The position numbers and the translations under genes were made by a program. Shown here piece by piece: positions 41,681 through 49,179 of a DNA stretch of 49,179 nt. The notes under the pieces are model-generated. The model was not told the origin of the DNA, did no database searches, and saw only the letters and a list, made by a program, of their open reading frames with translations. The stretch comes from Lachnospiraceae bacterium UBA7093 (lineage in GTDB: Bacteria; Bacillota; Clostridia; Lachnospirales; Lachnospiraceae). Each line of letters opens with the position of its first letter. The first letter of the stretch is position 1. The stretch lies in NCBI GenBank assembly GCA_002492465.1, contig DKYT01000043.1, forward strand, positions 9,131 to 58,309, given 5' to 3'.

Positions 41681-41729
41681 TATTGGGTAAACGTAAAGAA
41701 TTTGGATTCGGAAAGGTTCAGAAGAGAAG

Positions 41730-42824
41730 ATGAATAGAAGGGCAAAGAAGAACAGAAGAAAACAGCAGATCAGTCTGATTACCAATATTATATTCAGTTT
41801 CATTACCCTTACAGCTTTAACCGGGTGTATTGTTTTGGTTCTGCAAAATTATCATTTGAGGAATGAAAGCAGGGAAACCATGGGCAGACTTCAGGAAATG
41901 GAGGAAATGCAGGAGGAATATAGGTACACCCAGACAGATCTGGACGCATACACCAGAGAGGCGGTGGCACAGGCTGGGGAGAACGAGAGGCGGACGTTCC
42001 TGGGAGAATTGAAGCAGAGGCTGAGCACGAAGGAAAGTGTGGTTTCTGTGCTCAGAACCCTTTACCCGGAGGATGTGGTGGTTTACGCGGACGGGGGATA
42101 TTCTTTTTTTCCCATTCAGGAAAATCTGAAGAAGCATCATTATGTATATGAGAATTTTGTGTCTCAGGCGGACAACGAGATGGTTTATACCAATGACAAC
42201 GGCGATACCCTTTCTACAAAGGGAATCGATGTGTCCAAGCACCAGGGAAAGATCGATTGGAAAAAGGTTGCAGGGGACGATGTTTCCTATGCGTTTATCC
42301 GTTCCGGCTTCAGAGGCAGTTCAGAGGGAAAGCTGGTGGAGGATGAATTTTTTAAGGACAACATAGAGGGCGCGCTGGACAATGATATTCAGGTGGGAAT
42401 CTATTTTTACACCCAGGCGACTACCGAGGAAGAAGCCAGAGAAGAGGCGGAGTTTGTGCTGGATTTGATAGAGCCTTACGATGTGTCATATCCGGTTGTG
42501 CTGGATCTGGAGGAGGCTACCAGCAGCACGGCAAGGACGGCGGAGATGACAAAGGAGGAGCATACCAAGGTGGCAATTGCTTTTTGCGAAACCATTCAGG
42601 CGGCAGGTTATACGCCTATGATTTATGGAAATTTAAAGACCTTCATGATTATGCTGGATATGGAGCAGATTGAAGACTATGATAAATGGTTTGCCTACTA
42701 TGATACTTCTGTTTATTTCCCTTACGAGTTTGCAGTCTGGCAGTATTCCGCCAAGGGAAGCATAGAGGGCATTAAAGGCGATGTAGATATGAATATCTGT
42801 CTGAAAGATTATGCAGGTACATAA
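41730..42824 (+). CDS. Membrane-anchored GH25 lysozyme-type muramidase
   Basis: Protein of 364 aa. A basic N-terminus and one membrane segment (about 16-40, ISLITNIIFSFITLTALTGC) are followed by a coiled-coil region (about 45-100) and a spacer, then the GH25 domain from about residue 168. GH25 marks: KGIDVSKHQGKIDWKKV with the first catalytic aspartate, AFIRSGFRG, VGIYFYTQATTEEEAREEAE, PVVLDLEEA with the acid pair, and AVWQYSAKGSIEGIKGDVDMN. It should cut the beta-1,4 bond after muramic acid while tethered to the cell surface, so wall remodelling is more likely than attack on other cells. It lies 9 nt before an AraC-type regulator gene. Confidence 0.92.
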   Translation: MNRRAKKNRRKQQISLITNIIFSFITLTALTGCIVLVLQNYHLRNESRETMGRLQEMEEMQEEYRYTQTDLDAYTREAVAQAGENERRTFLGELKQRLSTKESVVSVLRTLYPEDVVVYADGGYSFFPIQENLKKHHYVYENFVSQADNEMVYTNDNGDTLSTKGIDVSKHQGKIDWKKVAGDDVSYAFIRSGFRGSSEGKLVEDEFFKDNIEGALDNDIQVGIYFYTQATTEEEAREEAEFVLDLIEPYDVSYPVVLDLEEATSSTARTAEMTKEEHTKVAIAFCETIQAAGYTPMIYGNLKTFMIMLDMEQIEDYDKWFAYYDTSVYFPYEFAVWQYSAKGSIEGIKGDVDMNICLKDYAGT

Positions 42825-42833
42825 GGAGCGGGT

Positions 42834-43679
42834 ATGGAAGAAATCCGGGAATCGGTGAAAAGCGGTTATCTGTTAGAAAAGTTTAAGCTGTTTCATCTAA
42901 AGGACAGCAGCCCAAGAGAATACATTTATCATTATCATGACTTTCATAAGCTGATCTGGTTCATTTCCGGAGAGGTGGAATATCATATTGAGGGGAAAAG
43001 CTATCAATTGGAGCCTCATGATATTTTATTAATTAATAAGGGGGAAATCCATAAGCCTTTTGTGGATTTCAACACCATCTATGAGCGGTATGTGTTTTAC
43101 ATTTCAGGGGAATATCTGGAAGAGCATTCAGAGCCTGACAGCAGGCTGGATCTCTGCTTTCAGACGGCGGCAAGGGAACAAAGCAATGTGGTCAGACTTT
43201 CTCCCGCAAAAAGCAGAAGTCTTTATGAAAACGTGAAACTGATCGAAAATGTAAACTGCGAAAATGCCTACGGAAAAGACATGTACAGCCGAATTTTATT
43301 TTTGAAGCTGATGATAGAACTAAACCGATGCTGCATCGGCAATCCGGAGGTCTTTCACAAGACTGCAAGATATGATAAAAAGATCGTGGAAATGCTTCAT
43401 TATATCAATGAAAATCTGGCAAAGGATCTGACCATAGAGACTCTTTCCTCAAAGTTTTATATGAGCAAATACCATATGATGCGGAAGTTTAAGGAGGAAA
43501 CAGGTTATTCCGTGCATCAGTATATTCTGGAAAAGCGTATTTTGGCGGCGCGGGAGCTGATCCTTATGGGAATGCCGGCGACAGCGGCAAGTATTGAATG
43601 CGGTTTTCAGGATTACTCTACCTTTAGCAGAGCGTATAAGAAGCTTTTGGGGCAGATGCCTTCGGCGGAGTACAAGTAA
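42834..43679 (+). CDS. AraC-family transcriptional regulator with cupin sensor domain
   Basis: Protein of 281 aa. The N-terminal cupin-type sensor has HYHDFHKLIWFISGEVEYHI and HDILLINKGEIHKPFV. The C-terminal pair of helix-turn-helix units (about 180-281) is typical of AraC: LTIETLSSKFYMSKYHMMRK and AASIECGFQDYSTFSRAYKK. AraC proteins with this layout usually respond to sugars or similar ligands. It is probably co-transcribed with the GH25 gene. Its targets are unknown; the MFS gene downstream is one candidate but has a terminator before it. Confidence 0.92.
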   Translation: MEEIRESVKSGYLLEKFKLFHLKDSSPREYIYHYHDFHKLIWFISGEVEYHIEGKSYQLEPHDILLINKGEIHKPFVDFNTIYERYVFYISGEYLEEHSEPDSRLDLCFQTAAREQSNVVRLSPAKSRSLYENVKLIENVNCENAYGKDMYSRILFLKLMIELNRCCIGNPEVFHKTARYDKKIVEMLHYINENLAKDLTIETLSSKFYMSKYHMMRKFKEETGYSVHQYILEKRILAARELILMGMPATAASIECGFQDYSTFSRAYKKLLGQMPSAEYK

Positions 43680-43772
43680 AGAGAAGGATCGTTTATCTTC
43701 ACAGCCCCCTCATTGCTGAGGGAGTCTGTGTGTAAAGCTCATTTTAGGTGATTACAATATCAAGTATGGGAT

Positions 43773-43807
43773 AAAAAATCCGCCCTGTAACAGGGGCGGA
43801 TTTTTTT
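43773..43807 (+). terminator. Intrinsic terminator after the AraC gene
   Basis: AAAAAATCCGCCC (43773-43785) pairs with GGGCGGATTTTTT (43794-43806), a 13-bp perfect stem with a short loop and a T run. Repeat copy 6 starts five bases later. Confidence 0.93.
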
Positions 43808-43811
43808 GTTA

Positions 43812-43848
43812 CGATAAGCCGGCTCGCGGAGCGTGGCGGCGTTCGTTT
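43812..43848 (+). repeat. 37-nt hairpin repeat, copy 6
   Basis: Single copy, nearly identical to copies 3 and 4 although about 43 kb away: CGATAAGCCGGCTCGC, loop GGA, GCGTGGCGGCGTTCGTTT. It lies just after the T run of the AraC terminator. Confidence 0.8.
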
Positions 43849-43888
43849 ATATATTCGTACGGTATTGAAATTGAAGAAAAATACGCTT

Positions 43889-43954
43889 ATGGCAACGGAT
43901 GGTTTCGCAATTGCAACCGTAGGTCGACAGAAAGGAAAGCAATATTGCTGGTGA
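43889..43954 (+). CDS. Possible 21-aa leader peptide upstream of the MFS gene
   Basis: ATG at 43889 opens a 21-codon frame (MATDGFAIATVGRQKGKQYCW, stop TGA) that ends 44 nt before the MFS start. The upstream ribosome site is weak (GAAGAAA). The stretch contains a perfect 12-bp palindrome AGCAATATTGCT (43938-43949) and GCAATTGC within an imperfect inverted repeat. Drug-efflux genes are sometimes controlled by such leaders, but nothing proves translation here. Confidence 0.25.
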   Translation: MATDGFAIATVGRQKGKQYCW

Positions 43955-43998
43955 GCAACTGATAAAGGATGCTAATATTCCGGCAGGAGGTAAGAAAA

Positions 43999-45240
43999 AT
44001 GCATTCAAAATTGTTTTCCAAGGATTTTACATTAGTAGTAATTGGACAGATTATTTCACTGTTTGGCAACGCCGCGTTAAGATTTGCCCTGCCCTTGTAT
44101 TTGCTTAACTTGACAGGCTCATCGGCGCTTTATGGAACCGTCATGGCATTTGCGCTGGTTCCCTCGATTTTGATGTCCCCTGTAGGAGGAATCATAGCGG
44201 ACAGAGTCAATAAGAGAAATATTATGGTGGCGTTGGACTTTTTCACGGCGTTGGTGATACTGGGATTTTCTGTGCTTATGAATGGAGTGAATCTTGTTGT
44301 GTTACTAACGGTTACGCTGATGCTGCTATTCGGAATTGCAGGCGCTTATCAGCCCGCTGTCCAGGCAAGTATACCGGCATTGGTAGATCAGAAGTATCTT
44401 ATGGCGGCAAATTCCATCATCAATACCATAAGTTCCTTTGCATCTTTAACAGGTCCTGTAATCGGGGGGATTTTGTACAGTGTATATGGATTGAAACCAA
44501 TCCTGTTAGTGTGCATGGGCTGCTTCATAATATCGGCGGTTATGGAGCTGTTTATTCAAATTCCTTTCCAAAGACAGTCTGTGGATGGAAGCATATGGAA
44601 AATGATAGGAGCTGATTTTGCAGACAGCATTCGGTTTATTTGGAAGGAAAATCCCAGGATCGGGAAGGCGGTTCTGGTGGTTTGCGGAATCAATCTGTTT
44701 TTATCTGCTATGATCTGCGTGGGATTGCCGTATCTGATTACAGAGGTGCTTGCCTTAGAAGCCGCGCTTGCCAACAGACTTTATGGTTTTGTGGAGGGGG
44801 TTATGGCGGCAGGAGGACTGGCAGGAGGCATTTGCGCAGGGGTTTTCGCTGACAGGCTGTCCCTTGAGAAATCAGGCAATCTGATCATAGCGGGGGCGGT
44901 ATGTGTATTTCCTGTGGCGGCGGCATTGCTCCTGTTTTCATCGGGAATGATAAACTATTTTGTCATTGTGGCGTGTTGCTTTATGATCATGATAGTTACA
45001 ACCATTTTCACGGTGCAGATGTTGAGCTTTTTTCAAAAGATTACTCCGCAAAATCTAATTGGAAAGGTGATTGCGGTAATTATTATGGCCGCTACCTGCG
45101 CCCAGCCTTTGGGGAGCGCCCTGTATGGAGTTCTGTTTGAAATGTGTAAAGGCTTTGAATATGCGGTGGTTCTGTTTTCCGGTATCGTGTCGCTGATCAT
45201 TGCAGTTGGCGCCAGAAAAATATTCAGTTCTTTTCGGTAA
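43999..45240 (+). CDS. MFS transporter, drug-efflux (DHA3/macrolide efflux) type
   Basis: Major facilitator protein of 413 aa with about twelve membrane segments. Starts MHSKLFSKDFTLVVIGQIIS, then LFGNAALRFALPLYLLNLTG and the loop motif SPVGGIIADRVNKRNIMVAL, as in MefA-like and DHA3 exporters. Export of a drug or other small molecule by proton antiport is likely; the substrate is not deducible. ATG 43999 has GGCAGGAGG upstream. The 319-nt gap before it holds a terminator, repeat copy 6, palindromes and a possible leader peptide. Confidence 0.88.
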   Translation: MHSKLFSKDFTLVVIGQIISLFGNAALRFALPLYLLNLTGSSALYGTVMAFALVPSILMSPVGGIIADRVNKRNIMVALDFFTALVILGFSVLMNGVNLVVLLTVTLMLLFGIAGAYQPAVQASIPALVDQKYLMAANSIINTISSFASLTGPVIGGILYSVYGLKPILLVCMGCFIISAVMELFIQIPFQRQSVDGSIWKMIGADFADSIRFIWKENPRIGKAVLVVCGINLFLSAMICVGLPYLITEVLALEAALANRLYGFVEGVMAAGGLAGGICAGVFADRLSLEKSGNLIIAGAVCVFPVAAALLLFSSGMINYFVIVACCFMIMIVTTIFTVQMLSFFQKITPQNLIGKVIAVIIMAATCAQPLGSALYGVLFEMCKGFEYAVVLFSGIVSLIIAVGARKIFSSFR

Positions 45241-45242
45241 TG

Positions 45243-45271
45243 TTGACACCAAATTGGAAGGGTGGTATTGT
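45243..45271 (+). promoter_or_regulatory. Promoter of the glycosyltransferase-winged helix gene
   Basis: A perfect TTGACA (45243-45248) and TATTGT (45266-45271) are 17 bp apart, starting 3 nt after the MFS stop and 64 nt before the next start. Confidence 0.65.
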
Positions 45272-45335
45272 TTCATGTATGCTTAAAAATGAAAAATATG
45301 CAAATTTAAGGTAGAGAATAAGGAGATCATGAAAT

Positions 45336-46751
45336 ATGCCGCTGGTGAGCATTATCGTTCCGGTTCATAATGCAGAAAAAACGATTGACAGATGTATAAA
45401 AAGCGTATTGAACCAGACCCACAAAGAGTTTGAGCTGCTCCTGATTAATGACGGAAGTACGGATGCTTCCGGTGCTATTTGCGATGCCTATGCCCGGGAG
45501 GACATGCGCATCAGGGTGCTGCATAAAGAAAATTCAGGCGTATCCGATACCCGTAACAGGGGGATTGCCATGGCGCAGGGAGAATATATACAATTTCTGG
45601 ACAGCGATGATTGGCTTATGCCGGACGCCACGGGGGCTTTTGTACGTGCTGCCACCGAATACCAGTGCGATATGGTGATTGCAGATTTTTACAGGGTAAT
45701 CGGAGAACGCATATCCCAAAAGGGAGATATTGAAGAAGAGGGTGTGATTGACAGAACGGGTTACGCTGTTAATATGATGCAGAAGCCGGCGGATTTTTAT
45801 TATGGAGTTTTGTGGAATAAGTTTTATAAACGATCAATTATAGACCAATATCAGCTGCGAATGGATGATACCATTTGCTGGTGCGAGGACTTTTTGTTTA
45901 ACATGGAATATGTCCGGCACATTCATACCGTTTATGTGTTGAAAATTCCCGTGTATTACTATGTCAAAACAAAGGGTTCCCTGGTTTCCCAGGGAACCAG
46001 TGTGAAAAAAACGATACAGATGAAGCGCACGGTCTTTGCCCATTACAATCATTTTTATAAGGATGTTTTCGACGATTCAGATTATGAGAAAAGAAAGGGG
46101 CAGGTGTACCGCTTTTTATTTGATGCGGCAAATGACGGGACGGTATCCTTCTTAAACGCTCCGGGAAATTATAAACTTGGCGACGAGAGAATCAACGTGA
46201 GCGAAGGCATACTGGAAGGCGAGGGAATATTCTTCGATCATTGCAGGGAAGGAAAGATTCTGGAAAAGCTGCTGGAAATTGTGGCAATCAGAAACGATCT
46301 TATGATGATCGATGTGAAATTACTGTATTGTCTAAGCCAGCCCCATCCAAACGTTACCGCAAAAGATATGGCGGAAATTTTAAACGTCTCTAACCGGAAG
46401 CTTTCTGCAGCAGCACAAAGACTGATTGCCCGGGAACTGATTGTGCTGCCGGAGAAACAACAGGGCAGTGGGAAAAGGAAAAAGGGGACAAAGGAAAAAA
46501 CGTCTGAAAACAGAAGAAAAGTAAACATTAAGGAATATGTAGTGGCGCAGGAAGCGGAAAATATTCTGTCGGAAATTTTGTTTGCACTGTGCGATTTGGA
46601 ACAGATGCAATATGAAGGTTTTTCCCAGGAAGAAATTGAGATTTATGAAAGACTGGAGGAAAAACGCAATCAAAATATACAAAAAGTGCTTAGGAAGCAA
46701 GAAATGGGAATGATCAAAAATGCAGAATTGATTAACAAATCGACAATCTGA
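45336..46751 (+). CDS. GT2 glycosyltransferase fused to a winged-helix (MarR-like) domain
   Basis: Protein of 471 aa. The first roughly 230 residues are a GT-A family 2 transferase: MPLVSIIVPVHNAEKTIDRC, LLINDGSTDASGAICDAYA and the metal motif LDSDDW (Asp89, Asp91). It has no membrane segment. Around residues 320-372 a different module appears: DVKLLYCLSQPHPNVTAKDM, AEILNVSNRKLSAAAQRLIA, RELIVL, which reads like the HTH and wing of a MarR-type regulator. A basic linker (KRKKGTKEKTSENRRK) and a helical tail (about 395-471) follow; the tail could dimerise as in MarR proteins. No frameshift separates the two parts. GT2 is secure; the DNA-binding role is inferred. Confidence 0.8.
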   Translation: MPLVSIIVPVHNAEKTIDRCIKSVLNQTHKEFELLLINDGSTDASGAICDAYAREDMRIRVLHKENSGVSDTRNRGIAMAQGEYIQFLDSDDWLMPDATGAFVRAATEYQCDMVIADFYRVIGERISQKGDIEEEGVIDRTGYAVNMMQKPADFYYGVLWNKFYKRSIIDQYQLRMDDTICWCEDFLFNMEYVRHIHTVYVLKIPVYYYVKTKGSLVSQGTSVKKTIQMKRTVFAHYNHFYKDVFDDSDYEKRKGQVYRFLFDAANDGTVSFLNAPGNYKLGDERINVSEGILEGEGIFFDHCREGKILEKLLEIVAIRNDLMMIDVKLLYCLSQPHPNVTAKDMAEILNVSNRKLSAAAQRLIARELIVLPEKQQGSGKRKKGTKEKTSENRRKVNIKEYVVAQEAENILSEILFALCDLEQMQYEGFSQEEIEIYERLEEKRNQNIQKVLRKQEMGMIKNAELINKSTI

Positions 46752-46771
46752 ATTTGTAAGGGAGACTAAAA

Positions 46772-47530
46772 ATGAATAAATTATGTAAAGATTTTCTGGT
46801 ATATACTTTTTCTATAACGATAATATGTTGGGGATTATGTGTAATATGTAGTTTGAATGGAATTTTGCTAAATGAAAATTATTTCTTATATATACCGTAT
46901 GCTTTAGGCGGCTGGGCGCCAACGATTGCCTCATTTGTTGCTCAAAAGAAAAGCAATAAAGTTGCAAACTTTAAAGAGTGGTTAAGAAATATATTTGATT
47001 TTAAGCATAATATATTTTCTTATTTTATGGTAATCGCTTTAGCTATATTGTTTATATTGCCACAATGTTTCATTTCAGGATATGAAAATGGCGTTCCATT
47101 ATATGCGATTTTTGTTCTAATTCCAATGATGATTTTGGGCGGAGGTTTAGAAGAAGAAGGCTGGAGACGTATACTTCAATCAGAATTAGAGAAAAAATAT
47201 AATTTCGTTATATCAACTTTAATCGTCAGTGTTGTTTGGTGGCTATGGCATTTACCTTTATTCTATATACAGGGAGTAAACCAATATGGGAAAAGCTTTT
47301 TGGTATTTGGAATAAATGTTTTAGGTATGTCATTTGCTTTAGCAAGTATAAAAAGAATTACGAACAGTATATGGCTATGTGTATTATACCATTGCATTGT
47401 AAATTCATTATGGAGTATATTTATACTTCATGATGATATTGGGGGAAGCATAGTTGCAGCAATCATTCTGATATTTAGTTCTTTCTTGTTATTGAAAGTT
47501 AATGACAAGATTAAAAAAACGACAAAATAG
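46772..47530 (+). CDS. CPBP family intramembrane metalloprotease (copy A)
   Basis: Protein of 252 aa with about seven or eight hydrophobic segments. The CPBP/Abi motifs are present: GGGLEEEGWRRILQSELEKK (EExxxR motif near residues 127-133), VVWWLWHLPLF and VLYHCIVNS. Family members cut membrane-bound substrates or give bacteriocin self-immunity. The base composition is clearly more AT-rich than the genes before it, a sign of acquisition. Ribosome site AAGGGAGA. It is followed by a second, diverged member of the same family 19 nt later. Confidence 0.88.
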   Translation: MNKLCKDFLVYTFSITIICWGLCVICSLNGILLNENYFLYIPYALGGWAPTIASFVAQKKSNKVANFKEWLRNIFDFKHNIFSYFMVIALAILFILPQCFISGYENGVPLYAIFVLIPMMILGGGLEEEGWRRILQSELEKKYNFVISTLIVSVVWWLWHLPLFYIQGVNQYGKSFLVFGINVLGMSFALASIKRITNSIWLCVLYHCIVNSLWSIFILHDDIGGSIVAAIILIFSSFLLLKVNDKIKKTTK

Positions 47531-47549
47531 AATTGGAGGCGAGCTGAAA

Positions 47550-48380
47550 ATGATGACTCATTATAAAAATCTTCGTATATATATTGCTGTAACATACATT
47601 GTTTTTTGGTTGGGTATATTACTGACAGGGGGAATATATTTATTATCCCAAAACGATATGGTCATGACTTTAGGCACTATACTGCTATCGTGGGTGCCAA
47701 CAATAGTAGTATTGATATTTTTCAATAAATTAGTGCCAAATGCTAATAGAAAAGATTGGATAAAAGAAGCTTTTACTTCAAAAATCAAAATCGGCATGGT
47801 TGCCGCAGTAACATTGGCATTTGCATTATCCATGGTTTTTACATACATTATAGTGTTTTATCGCAGTGGTGACGTATCCATTATAGACTTTAAATCGTTA
47901 TCTATCAGTTCAATTGCATTAACTGTTTTTTATGGAATTATAACCGGAGCAACAGGCGAAGAACTTGGCTGGAGAGGTTATCTGCAAAGATATTTTGAAG
48001 AAAACAGCAATGGGAATGTTATCAAGTCGTCTTTAAAAGTTTCACTTGTATGGTCTTTTTGGCATGCTCCATTATGGTTCATATCTTCTGCAGGACAACC
48101 AATGGGTTATTTGCTAAATTATATCATTACCTTCATAATATTGAATATATGTGCATCAATCATTATTGCAATATGTTACAACTATTGCAGGAATTTGTTT
48201 ATACCCATGTGGATACATTTTATTTCTAATTTATCTATGTCATTAGTGTCTCCATATTTTACAAGTAATTCCAGTATAATGGAGAGTAAGTGTTGGCTGG
48301 TTCTATTCTATCTTCTAATCGCAATATCCTTTGCTTTATGGGATAAAATGCGGCATAGATATTCTCGTCTTAAACCATAA
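47550..48380 (+). CDS. CPBP family intramembrane metalloprotease (copy B)
   Basis: Protein of 276 aa, multi-pass, with the CPBP motifs GATGEELGWRGYLQRYFEEN (EExxxR), SLVWSFWHAPLWF and MWIHFISNLS. It is AT-rich like copy A but diverged in sequence, so the two are not a recent duplication. ATG 47550 has TTGGAGG upstream; a 16-residue in-frame extension overlapping copy A lacks support. The two genes probably form one transcript. No bacteriocin precursor was recognised nearby. Confidence 0.88.
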   Translation: MMTHYKNLRIYIAVTYIVFWLGILLTGGIYLLSQNDMVMTLGTILLSWVPTIVVLIFFNKLVPNANRKDWIKEAFTSKIKIGMVAAVTLAFALSMVFTYIIVFYRSGDVSIIDFKSLSISSIALTVFYGIITGATGEELGWRGYLQRYFEENSNGNVIKSSLKVSLVWSFWHAPLWFISSAGQPMGYLLNYIITFIILNICASIIIAICYNYCRNLFIPMWIHFISNLSMSLVSPYFTSNSSIMESKCWLVLFYLLIAISFALWDKMRHRYSRLKP

Positions 48381-48437
48381 GAAATCCACTACGCAGAAGA
48401 AACTGGACGGGGAAATTGAAAGTTCCAATATTTTTAT

Positions 48438-48490
48438 TCCAACTTTATTCCCAATGTGTTATAATTAAAAAAATTGGGAATAAAGTTGGA
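48438..48490. repeat. 18-bp perfect inverted repeat around a -10-like TATAAT
   Basis: TCCAACTTTATTCCCAAT (48438-48455) and its exact reverse complement (48473-48490) are separated by 17 nt containing TATAAT at 48460-48465. The structure ends 27 nt before the AlbA_2-type gene. It could be an operator overlapping that gene's promoter, or a strong hairpin in its leader. It has no terminal T run, so it is not a normal terminator. Confidence 0.85.
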
Positions 48491-48517
48491 TATAAATCCA
48501 TATCAAGGAGAATGTTA

Positions 48518-49179
48518 ATGGATATAAAGCGGATTGTATTAGATTTATGTGCCATGAATGATGAACAGGAATGGTTTGAATTTAAAGAAAACTGGTTTCA
48601 ACCGGAAGCATTAGGAGAGTATGTTTCCGCTTTATCAAACGCTGCGGCGTTCCACCATAAAAGATACGCTTATTTTATATGGGGAGTTGAAGATGAAAAT
48701 CATAAAATAGTTGGGACGACATTCAACCAATATTGCGACTACAATAAAGAACCATATCAGAATTATCTGGCGAGAAATCTTTCTCCGAGCCTGAATTTTT
48801 CTTTTGAGGAAATTGAAATTCAGCAAAAGAGAGTTGTCGTATTGGTTATACCTGCGGCTTTTGAGATACCTACTGCATTTAAGGAAAAGCGGTATATAAG
48901 GATTGGTTCATCGAAATGCAATATCAAAGATTATCCTAAGAGGGAGATTGAACTTTTTAAAATACTTGATGGAAGAACAGAAACCATAGAAACGATTCCA
49001 GCAAAATATCAGGAACTTACTTTCCAAAAACTGTTTGGATATTATGGATCGAAGGGAATTGTTTTAAATGATAAGACCTTTATAAAAAATTTAGGTCTGC
49101 GCAATGAAGAAGGACAATTTAATTTATTAGCGCAGCTGCTTTCGGATGATTCTCATTTTCCTCTCAGAGTATCTATATT
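48518..49179 (+). CDS. AlbA_2/Schlafen-type DNA-binding or ATP-binding protein (partial)
   Basis: The reading frame is open to the window end (220 codons), so the gene is 3'-truncated by the window. It starts MDIKRIVLDLCAMNDEQEWF with AAGGAG 7 nt upstream. The AlbA_2 pattern is clear: EWFEFKENWFQPEALGEYVS, then ALSNAAAFHHKRYAYFIWGV, then VVVLVIPAAFEIPTAFKEKR and YIRIGSS. Such proteins are transcription regulators, helicase-like or nucleic-acid-binding factors, and some belong to defence loci. It is AT-rich like the CPBP genes before it. Confidence 0.8.
   Translation, partial: MDIKRIVLDLCAMNDEQEWFEFKENWFQPEALGEYVSALSNAAAFHHKRYAYFIWGVEDENHKIVGTTFNQYCDYNKEPYQNYLARNLSPSLNFSFEEIEIQQKRVVVLVIPAAFEIPTAFKEKRYIRIGSSKCNIKDYPKREIELFKILDGRTETIETIPAKYQELTFQKLFGYYGSKGIVLNDKTFIKNLGLRNEEGQFNLLAQLLSDDSHFPLRVSI

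Noticed and set aside
43969..49179. Insertion sequence or integrase marking an island border
   Set aside because: No transposase, integrase or terminal repeat was found in the window; only the composition change suggests transfer.

Overview
The window looks like chromosomal DNA of a Gram-positive, anaerobic Firmicute of the Lachnospiraceae / Clostridium cluster XIVa type. The indications are the gene orders pta-ackA and yceD-rpmF-plsX-acpP-rnc-smc-ftsY, a DNA polymerase I with a degenerate proofreading domain, strong AGGAGG-type ribosome binding sites, lipoprotein sugar-binding proteins and BglG/LicT antitermination. No outer-membrane genes are present. Nearly all genes lie on the + strand; tmcAL is the one clear - strand gene.

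Layout. (1) 1-5710: the 3' end of a tRNA gene, its terminator, then an amino-sugar catabolism locus. This holds a promoter with a cre-like box, an RNA antiterminator/terminator, a LicT-type antiterminator, a PTS EIIA, a NagE-type EIICB, nagB and nagA. (2) 5780-14066: housekeeping genes (zinc-finger membrane protein, polA, coaE, a large FtsA-like ATPase, a YycJ-type hydrolase, an ACT-domain protein and a PFL/UPF0210 protein). (3) 14088-25693: a cytoplasmic GH13 enzyme, then a six-gene putative operon. The operon encodes two very large sugar-binding lipoproteins, two MalFG-type permeases, an HlyD-like adaptor and a MacB-like extracytoplasmic protein, but no ATPase. (4) 25701-29382: tmcAL (minus strand), pta and ackA. 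(5) 29486-32000: two unrecognised exported proteins lying between ackA and yceD. (6) 32118-40693: core genes yceD, rpmF, plsX, acpP, rnc, smc, ftsY and ilvA. (7) 40766-49179: a more accessory stretch with a YitT protein, GH25 lysozyme, AraC regulator, MFS exporter, a glycosyltransferase fused to a winged-helix domain, two tandem CPBP membrane proteases and the start of an AlbA_2/Schlafen-type protein. The last three are visibly AT-rich.

How the genes work together. EIIA and NagE import and phosphorylate N-acetylglucosamine, NagA deacetylates it and NagB converts it to fructose-6-phosphate. The antiterminator probably reads through the leader terminator when substrate is present. Pta and AckA give acetate and ATP. 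PlsX and AcpP feed phospholipid synthesis; Smc, FtsY and Rnc serve chromosome, secretion and RNA functions.

Most interesting points: a 37-nt hairpin repeat (six copies at four loci) that follows an intrinsic terminator each time and shows a compensatory base-pair change; an antiterminator whose PRD2 lacks both expected phospho-histidines; the sugar-binding/permease/adaptor/MacB-like operon; the glycosyltransferase-winged helix fusion; and an 18-bp perfect inverted repeat before the AlbA_2 gene. All calls come from reading the sequence by eye. No database search or folding program was run.
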